Shown piece after piece: positions 24,314-36,120 of a DNA stretch of 64,000 nucleotides (within the stretch, counting starts at the first letter, position 1; each line of letters begins with the position of its first letter). Source of the stretch: Bradysia coprophila (lineage: Eukaryota; Arthropoda; Insecta; Diptera; Sciaridae); the NCBI RefSeq assembly GCF_014529535.1, contig NC_050735.1, forward strand, positions 7,575,739 through 7,639,738. Reading direction: 5' to 3'. Under the pieces are notes generated by a model, which was not told the origin of the DNA, made no database searches, and saw only the letters and a list, made by a program, of their open reading frames with translations. Position numbers and translations under genes: made by a program.

Positions 24314-25016
24314 CAATGACATAATAGTGGGATAGACAGGCCTTCTATGTAAATATTTTGTTCAAGCGCTGAATCAAAAGCAAATACGAAATATTCAGTA
24401 GTGTGTGTGAGTACCTTAAATTTATGGTACTTACGTATTTTCGTACATATTTTGAAATGTGGGCGCGAAGGAAATTTGCATTTTCACTCTTTCTTCGAAA
24501 TTGGTTTAAAGCATTTCTTTCTTCTAAAATTAAATATTTATCGAACTGAAATTTATATTTCATGTAAACAATCTCTCACTGTCCCCAAAATTGAACTAGT
24601 TTTGTGATTTTTCTCCTTTTCGATCGAATAATTTTTTAGTAGAAATCTTGACGATCGGAGAATTCAATCAGTTGGCTGAATTTATTTCACGTTCAGTAGT
24701 CACGCATAATAAAAGTGTCAGCATCGTCAGTATTAAAATTTCGGGACATTTCTTTTTAAAAATTAAAAAATGTGTTGGAAAATTGTGTAATGAGGTAGTG
24801 ACCAGTTTGTGCAAAATTGATAGTTGCAGCTAATAAAAGAATTTTTGTTTAAAGTGGTTCAAGTTAATTTCGAAAAGTCTGCAACAGTTTTACCAAATTG
24901 TCAAAATTAAGTGGAATGTGTAAGTGTGTGTGTGTCAAATGTATATTACACAAAGTTTACTTTTGCTTCACGATTTCGTCTACGTAATTCCTGTCTATCC
25001 CACTATTATGTCATTG
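24314..25016. mobile_element. 703-bp hAT-type MITE
   Basis: The perfect inverted ends start CAATGACATAATAGTGGGAT and are flanked by an exact 8-bp duplication AACTTTAC at 24306-24313 and 25017-25024. It sits inside the right terminal repeat of the large element, and removing it restores that repeat. No transposase. Confidence 0.85.
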
Positions 25017-25113
25017 AACTTTACTCTGTCGTGGTTCTCAAGGAATAAACAAAGTGTGACAAACTTTTACATGTATTTATGCTGAAAACAAACAAGACAT
25101 TGAAATAGTCATT

Positions 25114-25227
25114 TGTGTACCTGTTTTGGACGATTGATTTTAGGCAATTTCGCGGATTGTAGGCCGAACGAAGTGAGGTCTACAAGCGAAAGTGCCTTAA
25201 ATCAACCGTCCCAAACAGGTGCACATG
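25114..25227. repeat. Foldback hairpin
   Basis: Arms TGTGTACCTGTTTTGGACGA..TTGATTTTAGGC and GCCTTAAATCAACCGTCCCA..CAGGTGCACA fold around CGAACGAAGTGAGG. Confidence 0.75.
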
Positions 25228-25309
25228 TGAGTTTTCATGCAGAGGGCCGGAAACCCGAGAAAATTCGAAAAATTGCCCTCATTTTCGGCCCCGAAGCATG
25301 AAATAGTTA

Positions 25310-25896
25310 TTTTCATCACACGAACTACGAAAATTGTAATTTTCGGTTCCCAAATGGGAAGCGAAAGTAAAAAAATGCAAGTTATGTATCGATATCGGTT
25401 AATACATAATGCGAAAGTCTATGTATATAATGCGAAAGTCGATGTACATAATGCGAAAGTCAAATCTTGTCAAGATGTTTACTTTGATTAATATTGAACA
25501 AACCGTGCGCCAGTGCTCTGATTAATGTTAACATACAAAGTTGATACATATTGATGACGAATAATTCAAAGGATATTGTTGTTGTTTTTTACGTCTGATT
25601 GTTGTGATGGTTGATAATAGTAACATTTTCTTTTGCCAGGGGGCTGCCGCCCCCTGGACCCCCGCAAATGTCAGCATATTTTGGTTTAATTCATCATAGT
25701 ACAACGCATTTCTTCGAGTTTATGTGCCTCAATTACAATTTTCGTAGTTCTAGTGATAAAAAGTTATGTGGATCACACGGGACGACGTAAAGAAATTCAA
25801 CCTGTGCGATTGCGGCCCTTGCCTTCGGCGCGGGCAGCAACTCTCGCACACGGTTGAATTTCTTTACTTTCGTCCCTTGTGATCCAAATAACTATT
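25310..25896. repeat. Direct duplication, first copy
   Basis: A segment of about 580 bp starting TTTTCATCACACGAACTACG and ending with a foldback whose arms are GTGGATCACACGGGACGA..GTAAAGAAATTCAACC and their complement. It contains three short repeats of ATGCGAAAGTC. The second copy is at 26060-26636, with small indels and substitutions. Confidence 0.85.
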
Positions 25897-25940
25897 ACGT
25901 ATCGATTGAGTAGGCCGAAAGAGTTACGTATTAAGTTTTG

Positions 25941-26050
25941 TATGCTTGCTAAGAGGACCGAAAGTAAAGAAATGTCAATTGAAGGGGCGAAAGCGAAAGC
26001 TTTCGCCCCGCGAATTGACAGCTTTACTTTCGGTCCTCTTAGCAAGCATA
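25941..26050. repeat. Foldback hairpin between the direct copies
   Basis: Arms TATGCTTGCTAAGAGGACCG and complement, continuing through GAAAGTAAAG and the GGGGCGAAAGC/GCTTTCGCCCC tip; close to a perfect palindrome. Confidence 0.8.
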
Positions 26051-26059
26051 CAAACGTGT

Positions 26060-26636
26060 TTTTCATCACACGAACTACGAAAATTGTAATTTTCGGTTCC
26101 CAAACGGGAAGCGAAAGTAAAAAAATGCAAGTTATGTATCGAAATCGGTTAATACATAATGCGAAAGTCTATGTATATAATGCGAAAGTCGATGTACATA
26201 ATGCGAAAGTCAAATCTTGTCAAGGTGTTTACTTTGATCAATATTGAAAAAACCGTGCGCCAGTGCTCTGATTAATGTTAGCATACAAAGTTGATGACGA
26301 ATAATTCAAAGGATATTGTTGTTGTTTTTACGTCTGATTGTTGTGATGGTTGATAATGTTAATATTTTCTTATACCACGGGGCTGCCGCCCTCTGGACCC
26401 CCGCAAATGTCAACATATTTTGGTTCAATTCATCATACGATAACGCATTTCTTCGAGTTTATGTGCCTCAATTACAATTTTCGTAGTTCTCGTGATAAAA
26501 AGTTATGTGGATCACACGGGACGACGTAAAGAAATTCAACCTGTGCGATTGCGGCCCTTGCCTTCGGCGCGGGCAGCAACTCTCGCACACGGTTGAATTT
26601 CTTTACTTTCGTCCCTTGTGATCCAAATAACTATTG
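26060..26636. repeat. Direct duplication, second copy
   Basis: Repeats the 25310-25896 segment in the same orientation, including the terminal foldback with GTGGATCACACGGGACGA. Differences are scattered single bases and a few short gaps, so the duplication is not very recent. Confidence 0.85.
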
Positions 26637-27150
26637 ATCCTAGTTTTCATTGACAAATGCAGCAATTGTAATTCTTGATAGAGAAATTTCTAACTTCATT
26701 TGACAGTTGCGATAATTTCGTCATGAAAACAAGGACCAAAACATGTTTTGAATGTCTCGTTTGTTTTTAGCATTAAGGTTTTTGGTCATACTATTTTCAT
26801 GCATTTTCAATCGTAGTAGTGAACATTGTGTGACAAACATTTTAGAGCGTTTATCAACCATAAGACCCATGACTTTCAGTCCTATACAGAGACATATGCA
26901 AATTGTAGCTAGTTGACAGTGCATTAAATTTAAAGAACGAAATATATTCATCGACTAAGCTTCAAGTTTGTTGGCACTGAAACAGTCAATAATATCGACG
27001 TGATTTAATCAGGAAAATATTTCAATATGTCAAATGATCGTAAAAATTAGGACAAAAGTTGTTACATGCCAAAGTGTAAATGTGAACTGATAAAGAAATT
27101 TCGTTACATATTGTAACGTCCAGTATGTATGAAATGGCTGGCATTTCTGC
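26637..27150. other. No gene seen
   Basis: AT-rich. A 76-codon minus-strand frame at 26721-26951 has no recognisable motif and no supporting context. Confidence 0.5.
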
Positions 27151-27318
27151 CTTACTTCGGATATGTATACACCAACGTCTGACATGTATATCGTACCTGT
27201 CCGACGTATAATCATAATACATACTGCTCGTGACTATTCGTGTCACTCTTATGTTTATGCGTCGAACATGTACGATGATATACATGTCAGACGTTGGAAT
27301 AAACATATTCGAAGTAAG
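27151..27318. repeat. Foldback MITE
   Basis: Arms CTTACTTCGGATATGTATAC..CCAACGTCTGACATGTATAT and their complement ending TATTCGAAGTAAG. Confidence 0.75.
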
Positions 27319-27959
27319 GTAGAAATTAAGCTGTCTTCCAGCCATCATGCCTGCACGTTAGTAAGCAGGCGTGACGCAAGTCCACACTACAAAAAATTAA
27401 AAAAAAAAATTTACGGACTAAGGAACATATATACAGCAACTTCTTGACTTTTCCCCCTTGGCTCCCACGACTCTTAAAGTATGGTAATCGTGGTTCTGGG
27501 CGTCAATACGATTTCAACGAGCTATCGCACGTTACATAAGGTTAAGATTTGGCCGAGATATTGCACTTCAAAATCTACATTTTTCTATGTGAATGGTCAG
27601 ATTTGACCCATTCTGAAATAATGAATTTTACCAACCTTTGTTTGCTTGTTTGCTTGTGGAATCTATCTCGAGAACGGCTCCTACGATTTTGCTGAAATTT
27701 TGGGAGTAGTTTCTGGGCATGATTCTAAGACCAAAAAAAATTGTGTCGACATGATCTCGTTTAGGAGCTAGGGCTTTCGGAAGTTCCCATACAAGCCCCA
27801 TATATTTACATGTAAAATGAACGTGTTTCTCGATCTGTTATGATATTATGTTGGCTGTTTGGAGATGAAATTGGAAAGTTTTTTACTTTCAGTTTTAGAG
27901 TAGAAAATGACCGTATGTGCAAAAACTGCAAAAATTTGGTCACTATCAGTTTTTTAGAC

Positions 27960-28240
27960 TTATCTCGGGAACTGTGGCAGTTGGAGAATTGGTGTCTTAG
28001 GCAAAGTCTCAGAGTTTTGGGAGTAAAATACGGGCGAAATGACCAAAACTGGAAAAGTGTTTCAATTTTATGTTTTTGGACTTTTTTCGAAATGCATGGC
28101 AGGTGAACAATTGTGGTCTTCGGCAAAGTCTCACAGTTTTGGGAGTAGAATACGGGCGAAATGACATAAACTGGAAAAGTGTTTCAATTTTAAGGTTGGT
28201 GTCTTCGACAAAGTCTCAGTGTTTTAGAAGTATAAAACAG
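27960..28240. repeat. Tandem ~125-bp repeat
   Basis: GGCAAAGTCTCAGAGTTTTG, then GGGAGTA.AATACGGGCGAA, then ACTGGAAAAGTGTTTCAATT occurs near 27995 and again near 28120; a partial third begins near 28197 (TTCGACAAAGTCTCAGTG). Confidence 0.75.
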
Positions 28241-28570
28241 TGGCAAATATGAAAATTGTCGGGTAGTTGGATTTTCCTGTTTCAAATGTGGTTTTGGTAT
28301 TATCTTTTGTGTTACGGGACATATAAAACTGCTTTCTTCGTCTCTAAATAAAAACTTTTGATATGTTATAACTGGCGCTTTAACCCTAAAACTTACAAAA
28401 GTACTGATATCAGACAAAAACCTCTTAGAAGAGGAAGGGTGACGCAAGTCCTTTACTTACAAAAGTATTGATATCAGAAAGGGTGACGCTCAAGGCTCCG
28501 ATACGCAAAAATTTAACTTTAACACCAATTCTTTATATTAAAAAAATTGCGTCACAAATGGCAGATGATG

Positions 28571-28616
28571 AGGACAACCAAACAACAAATTTATTTATAA
28601 ATAAATTTGTTGTCCT
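28571..28616. repeat. Short palindrome
   Basis: AACAACAAATTTATTTATAA runs straight into its complement, centred on TATA, with AGGACAA/TTGTCCT outside. Could be a tiny foldback relic. Confidence 0.7.
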
Positions 28617-29475
28617 CCTAACTGAGTTATTAATTGTCGTGGCAATATTACAACTATTTCGGTCAAGTATGTTTCGTGAATGTAAATTTTTAGCATACAA
28701 GAAAATAAGCTTACACAGGTGCAATCCGAATTAAAACTCTTAAACTCTTAAAACTTCAGAGCAAACAATTTGAATAATGCCCCGTTTTTGAGCCTTCCAA
28801 CAGCGAAACCAATAAATTTTTAGATTTACCTATCGAAAGTGTACGCTTGCTAGATTCGCTATTGAAAACCCTACAAAATGAGCTATCACAACAATAGCTT
28901 GAATAAAATTTACCCAGAAGAGATGATTTTTTCACATACAAAATTCTTGAAAATTCCACCTCGGTGAAACTTGGTGCTACACCAAAATGACGGTAAAACA
29001 TTTTTTTAACTTTTTTTAATTTTTGTATGTTCTAGTAGACCCTCTAGATGCCGTACAGAGTGAAAACTCTGCAAAAGCATCTGTAGATTTTTTTTGGTTC
29101 GGACCCATAATCCAAGTATCTCGTGTAGCTCGAAAATTTTTGAAAAAGAGACGGTGCAAGCTTATATTGACTTATAAAAAAAAATTTGGCTGATTATTAT
29201 TGCTAGTGCGAGGGTGAATCGCGGTAGGGCGGAACCAGGAATGACTAAAAAAAATTGAAATCGACACACCCTACTGGACATGTGTTGACGAAATTTTTTA
29301 TCAGTGTATTTGTGTACTATATTTTTCCATTTATGTTGAGAACGAGTGCTCCATAAGTTAAGATTATGTCAACGCACTTCAAGCAAATGTGCTTCGAGTG
29401 ACAGCTGCCAAATAAAGTACTATTTTGTATGAATAGTTTTTTCAGATTCCTTTACAGTGTAATGTGATTGTTTAA
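28617..29475. other. 3' flank of the first odorant receptor gene, no other gene
   Basis: No coding supported. The section from about 29340 shares CAACGCACTTCAAGCA, GACAGCTGCCAAATA and AGTACTATTTTGTATGAA with the flank of the second receptor near 38500-38650. Confidence 0.5.
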
Positions 29476-29481
29476 TTTATT
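29476..29481 (-). terminator. Poly(A) signal of first odorant receptor gene
   Basis: AATAAA on the minus strand, 75 nt past the stop. The paralog has the same at 38804-38809. Confidence 0.5.
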
Positions 29482-29555
29482 AGTGTTATAAAACATATTT
29501 TGGTGCCGTCAACTGCATTAGTCAGACGATAAATAAACGAATAGATTATAGCAAA

Positions 29556-32500
29556 TTAGTCAAACATTTCCATCATAAACATGGTCAAAGTATATATGTT
29601 CTTGGTTATCTGAAAGTAAGAAAGTTGAATCGAGCTGTATTTTTTTAAACCTAGAAATGATTCCGATGTGGACCGATACTTGTTCACTAATTTCCACGAG
29701 ATTAAATTAAATTTTCAACGTATCAGTCCCATCATGGTTCTCTTATAAATTATCGATGTCTACTAACATTTAGACCAGTCGCAAAGTTAAGCGGGTACAC
29801 GTTTGCAAGACGGATCGGGTGCATATTTTGGGCTATGTACAAAGCCACCATCATGTCCTTTTGATATTTTACTTTGTAAGTGTACCACTTTGCGTTGCAA
29901 ATAACAGCTACAACCCGCTCATTCTGTAATCGAGCAGGAAACTAATGCAATTTAGTGATTGTTTAATAAAAGTTGCGAATTCTACCGTGTTGTCTAGGAT
30001 TTGTCCAATGGAACAGTACATTAACATTTCAGTATAAAAAACTATAGCGCCCCCGATGCAATTTACGAAACCGAACTAAAAAAAACGAAATGATTTAGAT
30101 AAGTGTCTTCTACGGTGCCCTGAACTTTCAATCATACTGCTAAATATGCAGCTAGTGCCATCACCACCACTAAAAAGGACATTGCAACTTGTGCAGTTGC
30201 TATGATGTTGTAAAGATCATTCATGTAGTGGCTAAATCTAAAAAAGAAGGAAAATTTGAATGTAAAACCTAAATTTTTGCATCACATTATGGAAGAAACT
30301 TTTTTACTGTAATTAATGGCGAGGCATACAGTCAGAGGCAGCGAGATTTTAGCAAGAATTTGTGTAATAAATACTCATTATATTTGTTTAGATTACAGTA
30401 GATGGCATGTGCATAAAAAAAATTCTCAAGTACAGAGAGTTGCGGGAATCGTTAATAATTTTCACAGTGCCTCTTCAAACTCATATTTGAAAAAAATGAA
30501 AATGGAACTTCGGAAGATTGTGCTGATCAGTAAATGGATAATATGAAGAAACTCGATAGAATGAACGTGTTAAATTAGCTGTTTCGCATTTGTTCACATT
30601 TCCACATTTGATTGGTAATTTTGTTGTGCCACTCATAAAACTCCATCAATCCAAGAAATGTGGCAAATGTGCCATATCTAGGCCAAGAACAGTCAAAAGT
30701 GGTCAAAAAGTGTATTTTTCTGTTATTTTTATGACGCTATATGTATCCGATGTAACCGAGAGCCAAACTTTAAATTCTTTTGAAATTGTCGTCTTCAAAA
30801 ATGCAGTTTTAACACGTTCATATTGTCCATTTACTTAACAGAACAATCTTCGCAAGTTCAATTTTCATTTTTTTTTTTCAAATGTCATGGATCATATGGC
30901 GAGTTCCACTCCGTTGTCGTTGTGGCTATTATAATAAATATTTGTTGTCTTGCGTAAACGAAAACCAATTTTTCGTATTTTCTGGCCGCAAGACAACAAA
31001 ATACATATTCCCCGGCTTCGGCTCGAAATTCTACCTTCCACACACCTTTAAAACCAAAATCGATTTCAGTTTAGTTATAATCATTACACAGTCGTATATG
31101 ACTAGTAGTCATTGACTACCCTATGATCAAAATATGTGTCATTTCTTATGGTTTTTACATCATTTTCACGTAAATGTCAAACTTTTTTTATTCCTTTTCT
31201 TTATAGAACTCGCCATATACATATCTAAGTGGGCGAAAATATTTTGCATAGAAATAGTTCATTTCCGTCTTGAATTTCAATACTTTCACGATATGTTATT
31301 ACAATGTAAATGTCGATCCGAGGCGAAGTCAATATATAAAAAAAAACTATTAAAAATGGGACAATAGATTAAGGTTAGCGCATTAAGTGTGTGTTTATTA
31401 CGTAGGTGGAAGCACTGGTTTTCAGTTGGTATAATGTACCAATGTTGTGCAAACTTGTAAAAATGAAAATCAAAACCCACCGCTAACCGGTGGCAACTAT
31501 CTTGACAAACGAATAGTGAGAGAAACAAACTCCTTACTCTATTTACCGAGAAAGAAATAGTTATTTGCATCACTTGCATTGAAACCACAAAATTACAGTA
31601 TACGTGTGAATTCGTATACCGAGAGAATAGTTTTTTGCATAAGTACTGTGATTGAGTGGTTTCAATCCTGTGATGCACACAATTTTACACTCGTCACACC
31701 ATGAAATACGCAAACAACGAAACCAAATGTAATACACACCGTTCAAGGTTGAACTTGAATGTATAGAAGAAGAATGAGAATAAAAAATAAATCGAAATAC
31801 GCGATATAAAGCCGAACGAGTTGATCGTTCGATGTGCATTCACTACTCGTTGATACGGAGAGTAAGCTCCGCCTTCGTATCAAATTTCTCTCTTTGACGA
31901 ATAACATAAATAAACTCCAACATTAAGGAAAACATCGCCTGGGTCCCTAGACCTGTCTGCAAGGTCTGCTGAGAGAGAACTAAAAAAGTGTGGTTTACCC
32001 AACTGTTTTACCCAACTTTACCATAAATCGAATGAGGTTCAAATACATATTCGTTATTACTTGACGTAATTTACGTCGCTAGTGTCTTACAGAATTTTGC
32101 AAATTAAACAGATCGGAAATCAACTTATAAGGCGGCTAGTAGTGCGGCAGATTTCACTAGGGCCACGTTCACATTCACCAGACGACAATCAGATCCTTTT
32201 TTCAGCCCTTTTTAGCCCCGTACGAAGTACGAAGGGGCTTATAGGATTACGATGCCGTGTGTAATTGATGGAATTCGAAGCAGACGGTAAGGGCAAAGTG
32301 TTTGCCTATGTTCATAGATAACGAATCCGCAATAAAAAATTTTGTCCGTCCGTCCGTCCGTCCGTCTGTCACGTCGATATCTTGAGTAAATCAAATCCGA
32401 TTTAAAAAAAAAAAAAATTCCCTGAAAGATAGTCAAAATAGTGATATCTCCAGACATTTAAGCACTACACTTGTAAGTGATACGTCAAATGAAAGGTATT

Positions 32501-34575
32501 TACAATACCGATCGACAAAAAAAAAGTTTATGAAAATTGGATGACCGACTCGTGAGTTAGACCCCTTGGTGTGAACTAGGTACAAGGCGGCAAGCCGTTT
32601 TTGCTTGTAGGTTGGCCAAATTTGAACGTATTCAGATGGATTTTGCTTTATTAGATAGGTATTGACCGTACCAATCAGGGAAAAAAAAGTTTATGAAATT
32701 CGATTCACCGGAGCGTGAGCTAGGTCTCTTGGAGTGACCTTATATGTGGCTACTCGGCCGTACAGTGAAGGTGGTGTTTTTTGTTAATATCTCGAGTAAA
32801 CTTTGACCGAATTTCAAATTTTTTTTTGTTTGAAAGGTACTAACGAATGTAAAGCAGCCGTACTACTTTCTACCTCCTAACAAAATGGCCGTCGGCCGCC
32901 ATTTTGGATTTTTGTAAAATCAATATAAATCGGTGAAAATGATACTTACTTAATTTTAGGTCAATTCGAAATTTTTGTTTTATTTGAAAGGAACGTCGTA
33001 CGGGGCTTCGTAATTGCGCTATGGGCAATTTTTAAGACGTACACATTTCATAAGAATTCTACTTTACCGACGTTTACGGGCGCAGTAGGCGGTGTTAAGG
33101 AATCTCGCGCCGCGTCATTCACAATAATTCACAAATTGACATCTTCCTTATACAAAATGTGTCAAAATATGAATCGTTGTGAATGCCCCGGCGCGAGATT
33201 CCTAGCAACCCAGTAGGCTTACGGTAAGAGTAGGGCGACGGACGAACTAGGGTCACGTACGCAATAGATGTACGGGTTTGTACGGGGCTCAGTCGCAGCA
33301 AACGCTCCGACTGTTCTGACGGCTCGTTTATTAAAGAAGATGTTATGTGTGCTGTTTTCCATACCTTGCTAAGTCCATTAACTGAATTATTATATTTTGA
33401 AACACCGCATCGTACGCCATACCGCATTGCTTTATTTTGCACATTTCGCTGAATGCCCCAAAATCTTTATCGATTAGAGAAACCATGCCATCGTATGCAT
33501 CAACAAACGCGAAGAATAATGAACTAACGGCAATACAAACAGTAAGGCAATAGCTCACAGCAAATACATTGAAGCCGGTTGTAATGAAGTAGCCTCGAAG
33601 ATTGGTCCAGTCAATCAATGGCACTAACAACGGAGACACTAAAGTCGATTTTCCGTTGAAAATGAAATCGTACAACGGAAAAGCTGAGTAGAAAACATAT
33701 CCAGCCAAAAAACTGGAAAGGTTAATTGCCATATGATAATTAATTATCTTTGTTACTCTACTGAGGATGCGGTCCCGCGGTCCTGATGTGTTGCTTTTAA
33801 ACACTTTGTAAATGAATTGCACTACCGACATGAATCTCTCGTGGTTGAGAACAACAACAATCAATTTTACCCAAACCTATGGATGAACACTGTCTAAACA
33901 CAGGGAAAATCTGAAATGATTAAACATCAACATACCACAGCATTAAAGGCAAACATTCCCGTCACGAGGAAGCTATTTTCTGTCGGAAAATAATACCATA
34001 CGCTGTAGAAACCACAAGACAGCGTTATAAAGTTCACTAAAACAGCGAACGCAATTCTGCCATTTCTTTTCCAATCATCTGTGAATTGCAGCCCCGCAAC
34101 GTATGCCCATGCGTTGATAAATCGCATTACTCCATTCAATCTATCGAGAGCCGTCCTATGTTTTTCTTCTTTCTTCTTGAAAATTTTGTCTTTGAGCTTA
34201 AAATTATTTAGAAGGAGAAAATAATAATGAGTCACGATGACATAATAGTTATTTGTGGCAGATCATTTTTAGGCACAAGGTGTGTAGAATCACAGAGCAA
34301 CATTTTTGAGCCTTAGGGTCATTATACGACATATTTCGTCACGACAACGTCACTAAGTCCCCGGGAAATGAATCATCACTTCATTGACATGTGAGTGTTA
34401 AAAGTCATATCCCGGGGTTTAGTGAGTAATATAACTTTACGCAATTGTTTGCACCTTTGTATTTTGCCTTGTGTGGTAACAAGTCACACTTGGCAAAATG
34501 AAAAATTTAAAACAAGATCACAACACGTGGAGTTTTTGACGTTACCTTTGAAAAATTGTTTTTTACATTGACCAT
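29556..34575 (-). CDS. Odorant receptor (7tm_6), array member 1
   Basis: An insect odorant receptor: seven-transmembrane olfactory channel subunit that acts with Orco in neuron dendrites. Seven exons, minus strand: 34546-34575, 33936-34196, 33365-33876, 30138-30231, 29986-30075, 29768-29923 and 29556-29609, total 398 aa, the usual length. All introns are GT-AG and phases agree. The 10-codon first exon (MVNVKNNFSK) was chosen because exon 2 has no in-frame ATG before its conserved start LKDKIFKKK. Family signs: hydrophobic segments in exons 2-3, FYTEMLMYC..GQIL in exon 5, then W.TYKVKYQK and PLNFATGLN in exon 6, and a short last exon ending MEMFD. Intron 3 (3.1 kb) is swollen by repeats, including an element at 32214-33007. 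The frame is intact. Exons are the same lengths in the second copy. Confidence 0.92.
31566..31677. repeat. Short inverted-repeat element in receptor intron 3
   Basis: Ends TGCATCACTTGCATTGAAAC and GTTTCAATCCTGTGATGCA are inverted repeats. The rest of the intron from 30232 to 32213 shows no exon. Confidence 0.65.
32214..33007. mobile_element. AGCCCCGTACG inverted-repeat element, uninterrupted copy
   Basis: Ends AGCCCCGTACGAAG and CGTCGTACGGGGCT. It contains a TCCG run at 32345-32366 and CAAAATGGCCGTCGGCCGCC at 32881. It is the reverse-orientation relative of the element at 8512-12078 and shows the empty target of hAT copy 2 (ACAATACC at 32502-32509). It lies in intron 3 of the first receptor. 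Confidence 0.75.
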
Positions 34576-34960
34576 TCTTGCGTCCGTTCTCTACTATCGT
34601 ATGAAAATGTAGACTGAATTCACCTGATGGTTTCAGAAAGATCGAACAGTGAATTTAAACTAATGAGTATCGAACGAGATTGTTGAACATATACCTCCTT
34701 TTCTATATTTACTTATTTACTGCAATTTTCTGTTTAATTGTTGATGATATAGAAACGTTCCACCGTTAGTAGTACGGGACTCACGAATAGTTTTTTTTTA
34801 AAATCTAGCAGTGGATTTTAATCAACGAAACTCTCTAACAACCTCAGACTTCACTGTTCCCCCTTTTCATGTAATAAAACAGTCATCCCATTCCACCACA
34901 CTTAGCTAAGTGTGTTGGTACGCGGTATACTATTCCGTGGACATTATAGGAGAATTTCTT
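34576..34960 (-). promoter_or_regulatory. Conserved upstream block of odorant receptor 1
   Basis: Blocks upstream of the ATG are shared with 42619-42975 and, displaced, with 57690-58090: TTTCAGAAAGAT, then GA(A/G)TATCG.ACGAGATTGT, then TGAACA, TGATGATAT, and the CCACC..(T/A)A..TGTGTTG..AC block. Conservation in all three suggests the promoter was duplicated with the gene. No clear TATA box picked. Confidence 0.5.
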
Positions 34961-35526
34961 AGGTTTATTGAAACTTTAGATGTCTCTTCCAGGGCATTAT
35001 ACCAAAATTACAAAAATGTCTTAGAATTCCCGAACATTCTGGTTTATCAATTTTCTACCATCCGAATCTAATCGATTTAGCTCAACCTGACCTGACACAA
35101 TCAAGCCTGGTGCCTTTGCACACGACCAGAAGGATAAAAACGTTGGAACTTTGGTAGCACAAAGTGTTACCGACAGAACCACCTTTTGATCCTCCTATTC
35201 GGATTTACCGAGGAAATCATGAGTCCTATCCGGAAATGCGACTTTCGCTTAAAAGTTGACATAAAGTCTGGAAATTACAAATAACTTCTCCGTACAAAAG
35301 GTGCGGGAAATCATAAGTTTTACGTAAACTTATAAGGTAAAAATTAAAAAAAAAATTAAACTTGTGAGAAACTTTACCTTACCTACCCTTACTATGTGAT
35401 TATCAATGTGTTAATTCATGTTTACATATTACAATCATCCCCTTACAATAAAAGAAGGATAATTGCGTATTATGCTGTCCTGAATAAACCATTGTACTAA
35501 TAATTAGATAGTAGCGCTTGTAGTAA
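34961..35526. other. No gene seen
   Basis: AT-rich intergenic DNA with no supported feature. Confidence 0.5.
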
Positions 35527-35750
35527 AGTTTTTCACGAGCCTAATAATTAGAGATATGTGTAAATGCCTATCGACGGATGAGCCAGTCATATTTAAAATC
35601 GAAATTAATCATATGGCCGTGATAATAATGTGTCCATATCAAGGCCGTATAATTGTTTAATCGTCTTCGGTCCTAAATATGACTGGTTCTCGGACTGGTT
35701 GAACATCCGAGACTAGAAACATACACATATTATTAGGCTAGTGAAAAACT
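35527..35750. repeat. Inverted-repeat element
   Basis: Ends AGTTTTTCACGAGCCTAATA and TATTAGGCTAGTGAAAAACT, with an inner pair CCAGTCATATTTAAA/CTAAATATGACTGG. A related piece with CTCACGAGCCT..TTATTAGGCTGGTGAAA lies near 58130-58195. Confidence 0.7.
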
Positions 35751-35756
35751 TCTGCT

Positions 35757-36023
35757 CAATTCGCTGATGATTCGCTGTTCTACCGTACACACCGGCAGTG
35801 CCAACTAGCTAAGCAAACCTTCAACTCATACCTTCGTCGCATCGCCGATTGTTTCAAATGCTGGAAATTAAACATCTGTGAAGATAAGAGTCAAATGCTG
35901 AATATTATCGGTCGCTGCTCAGACACTAATCGTAAACTTAGATCGGATGCCAAAATGATGGAAGTGAGCATCAACGGAATGAACATGGAAAAAGTCGACT
36001 CTCTACGCTATCTGGGAGCATGA
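35757..36023 (+). pseudogene. LINE reverse transcriptase fragment
   Basis: The frame opens with QFADDSLFY, the catalytic FADD box, and goes through SYLRRIADCFKCWKLNICEDKSQM to VDSLRYLGA, then a stop. This is the palm-to-thumb part of a jockey/I-type LINE RT, truncated at both ends; its left edge meets the inverted-repeat element. Confidence 0.75.
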
Positions 36024-36120
36024 TTCAGAAAAATGGAAAATGTCTCGATTTATTATTCTGGATGTTGTATTGCTTCGGACACACCGATCGTTAGACTAAT
36101 TTTTGAAATTGAAGAGTATG

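Larger units (their letters stand above)
20837..25033. mobile_element. Large inverted-repeat element with subterminal arrays (possible MULE)
   Basis: The left end CACGGCAGAGTAAAATAAAC..GGCAGGAGCG (20837) is inverted relative to the right end, which reads on the minus strand as CACGACAGAGTAAAGTTAGG..GACAGGAGCG once a nested insertion is removed. The flanks GTT(A/C)TCAAG form a 9-bp duplication with one mismatch; 9 bp is typical of Mutator-like elements. The two subterminal zones (21640-22110 and 23820-24262) hold arrays of TCGGTA and TCGATC-type motifs facing each other. Two elements are nested inside (22611-23609, 24314-25016); without them and their duplicated target bases it is about 2.48 kb. 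No transposase frame is seen, so it is non-autonomous. Confidence 0.65.

Noticed and set aside
25237-26247. Similar plus-strand frames of 84 and 122 codons
   Set aside because: They arise from the direct duplication and its ATGCGAAAGTC repeats; no domain or splice context.
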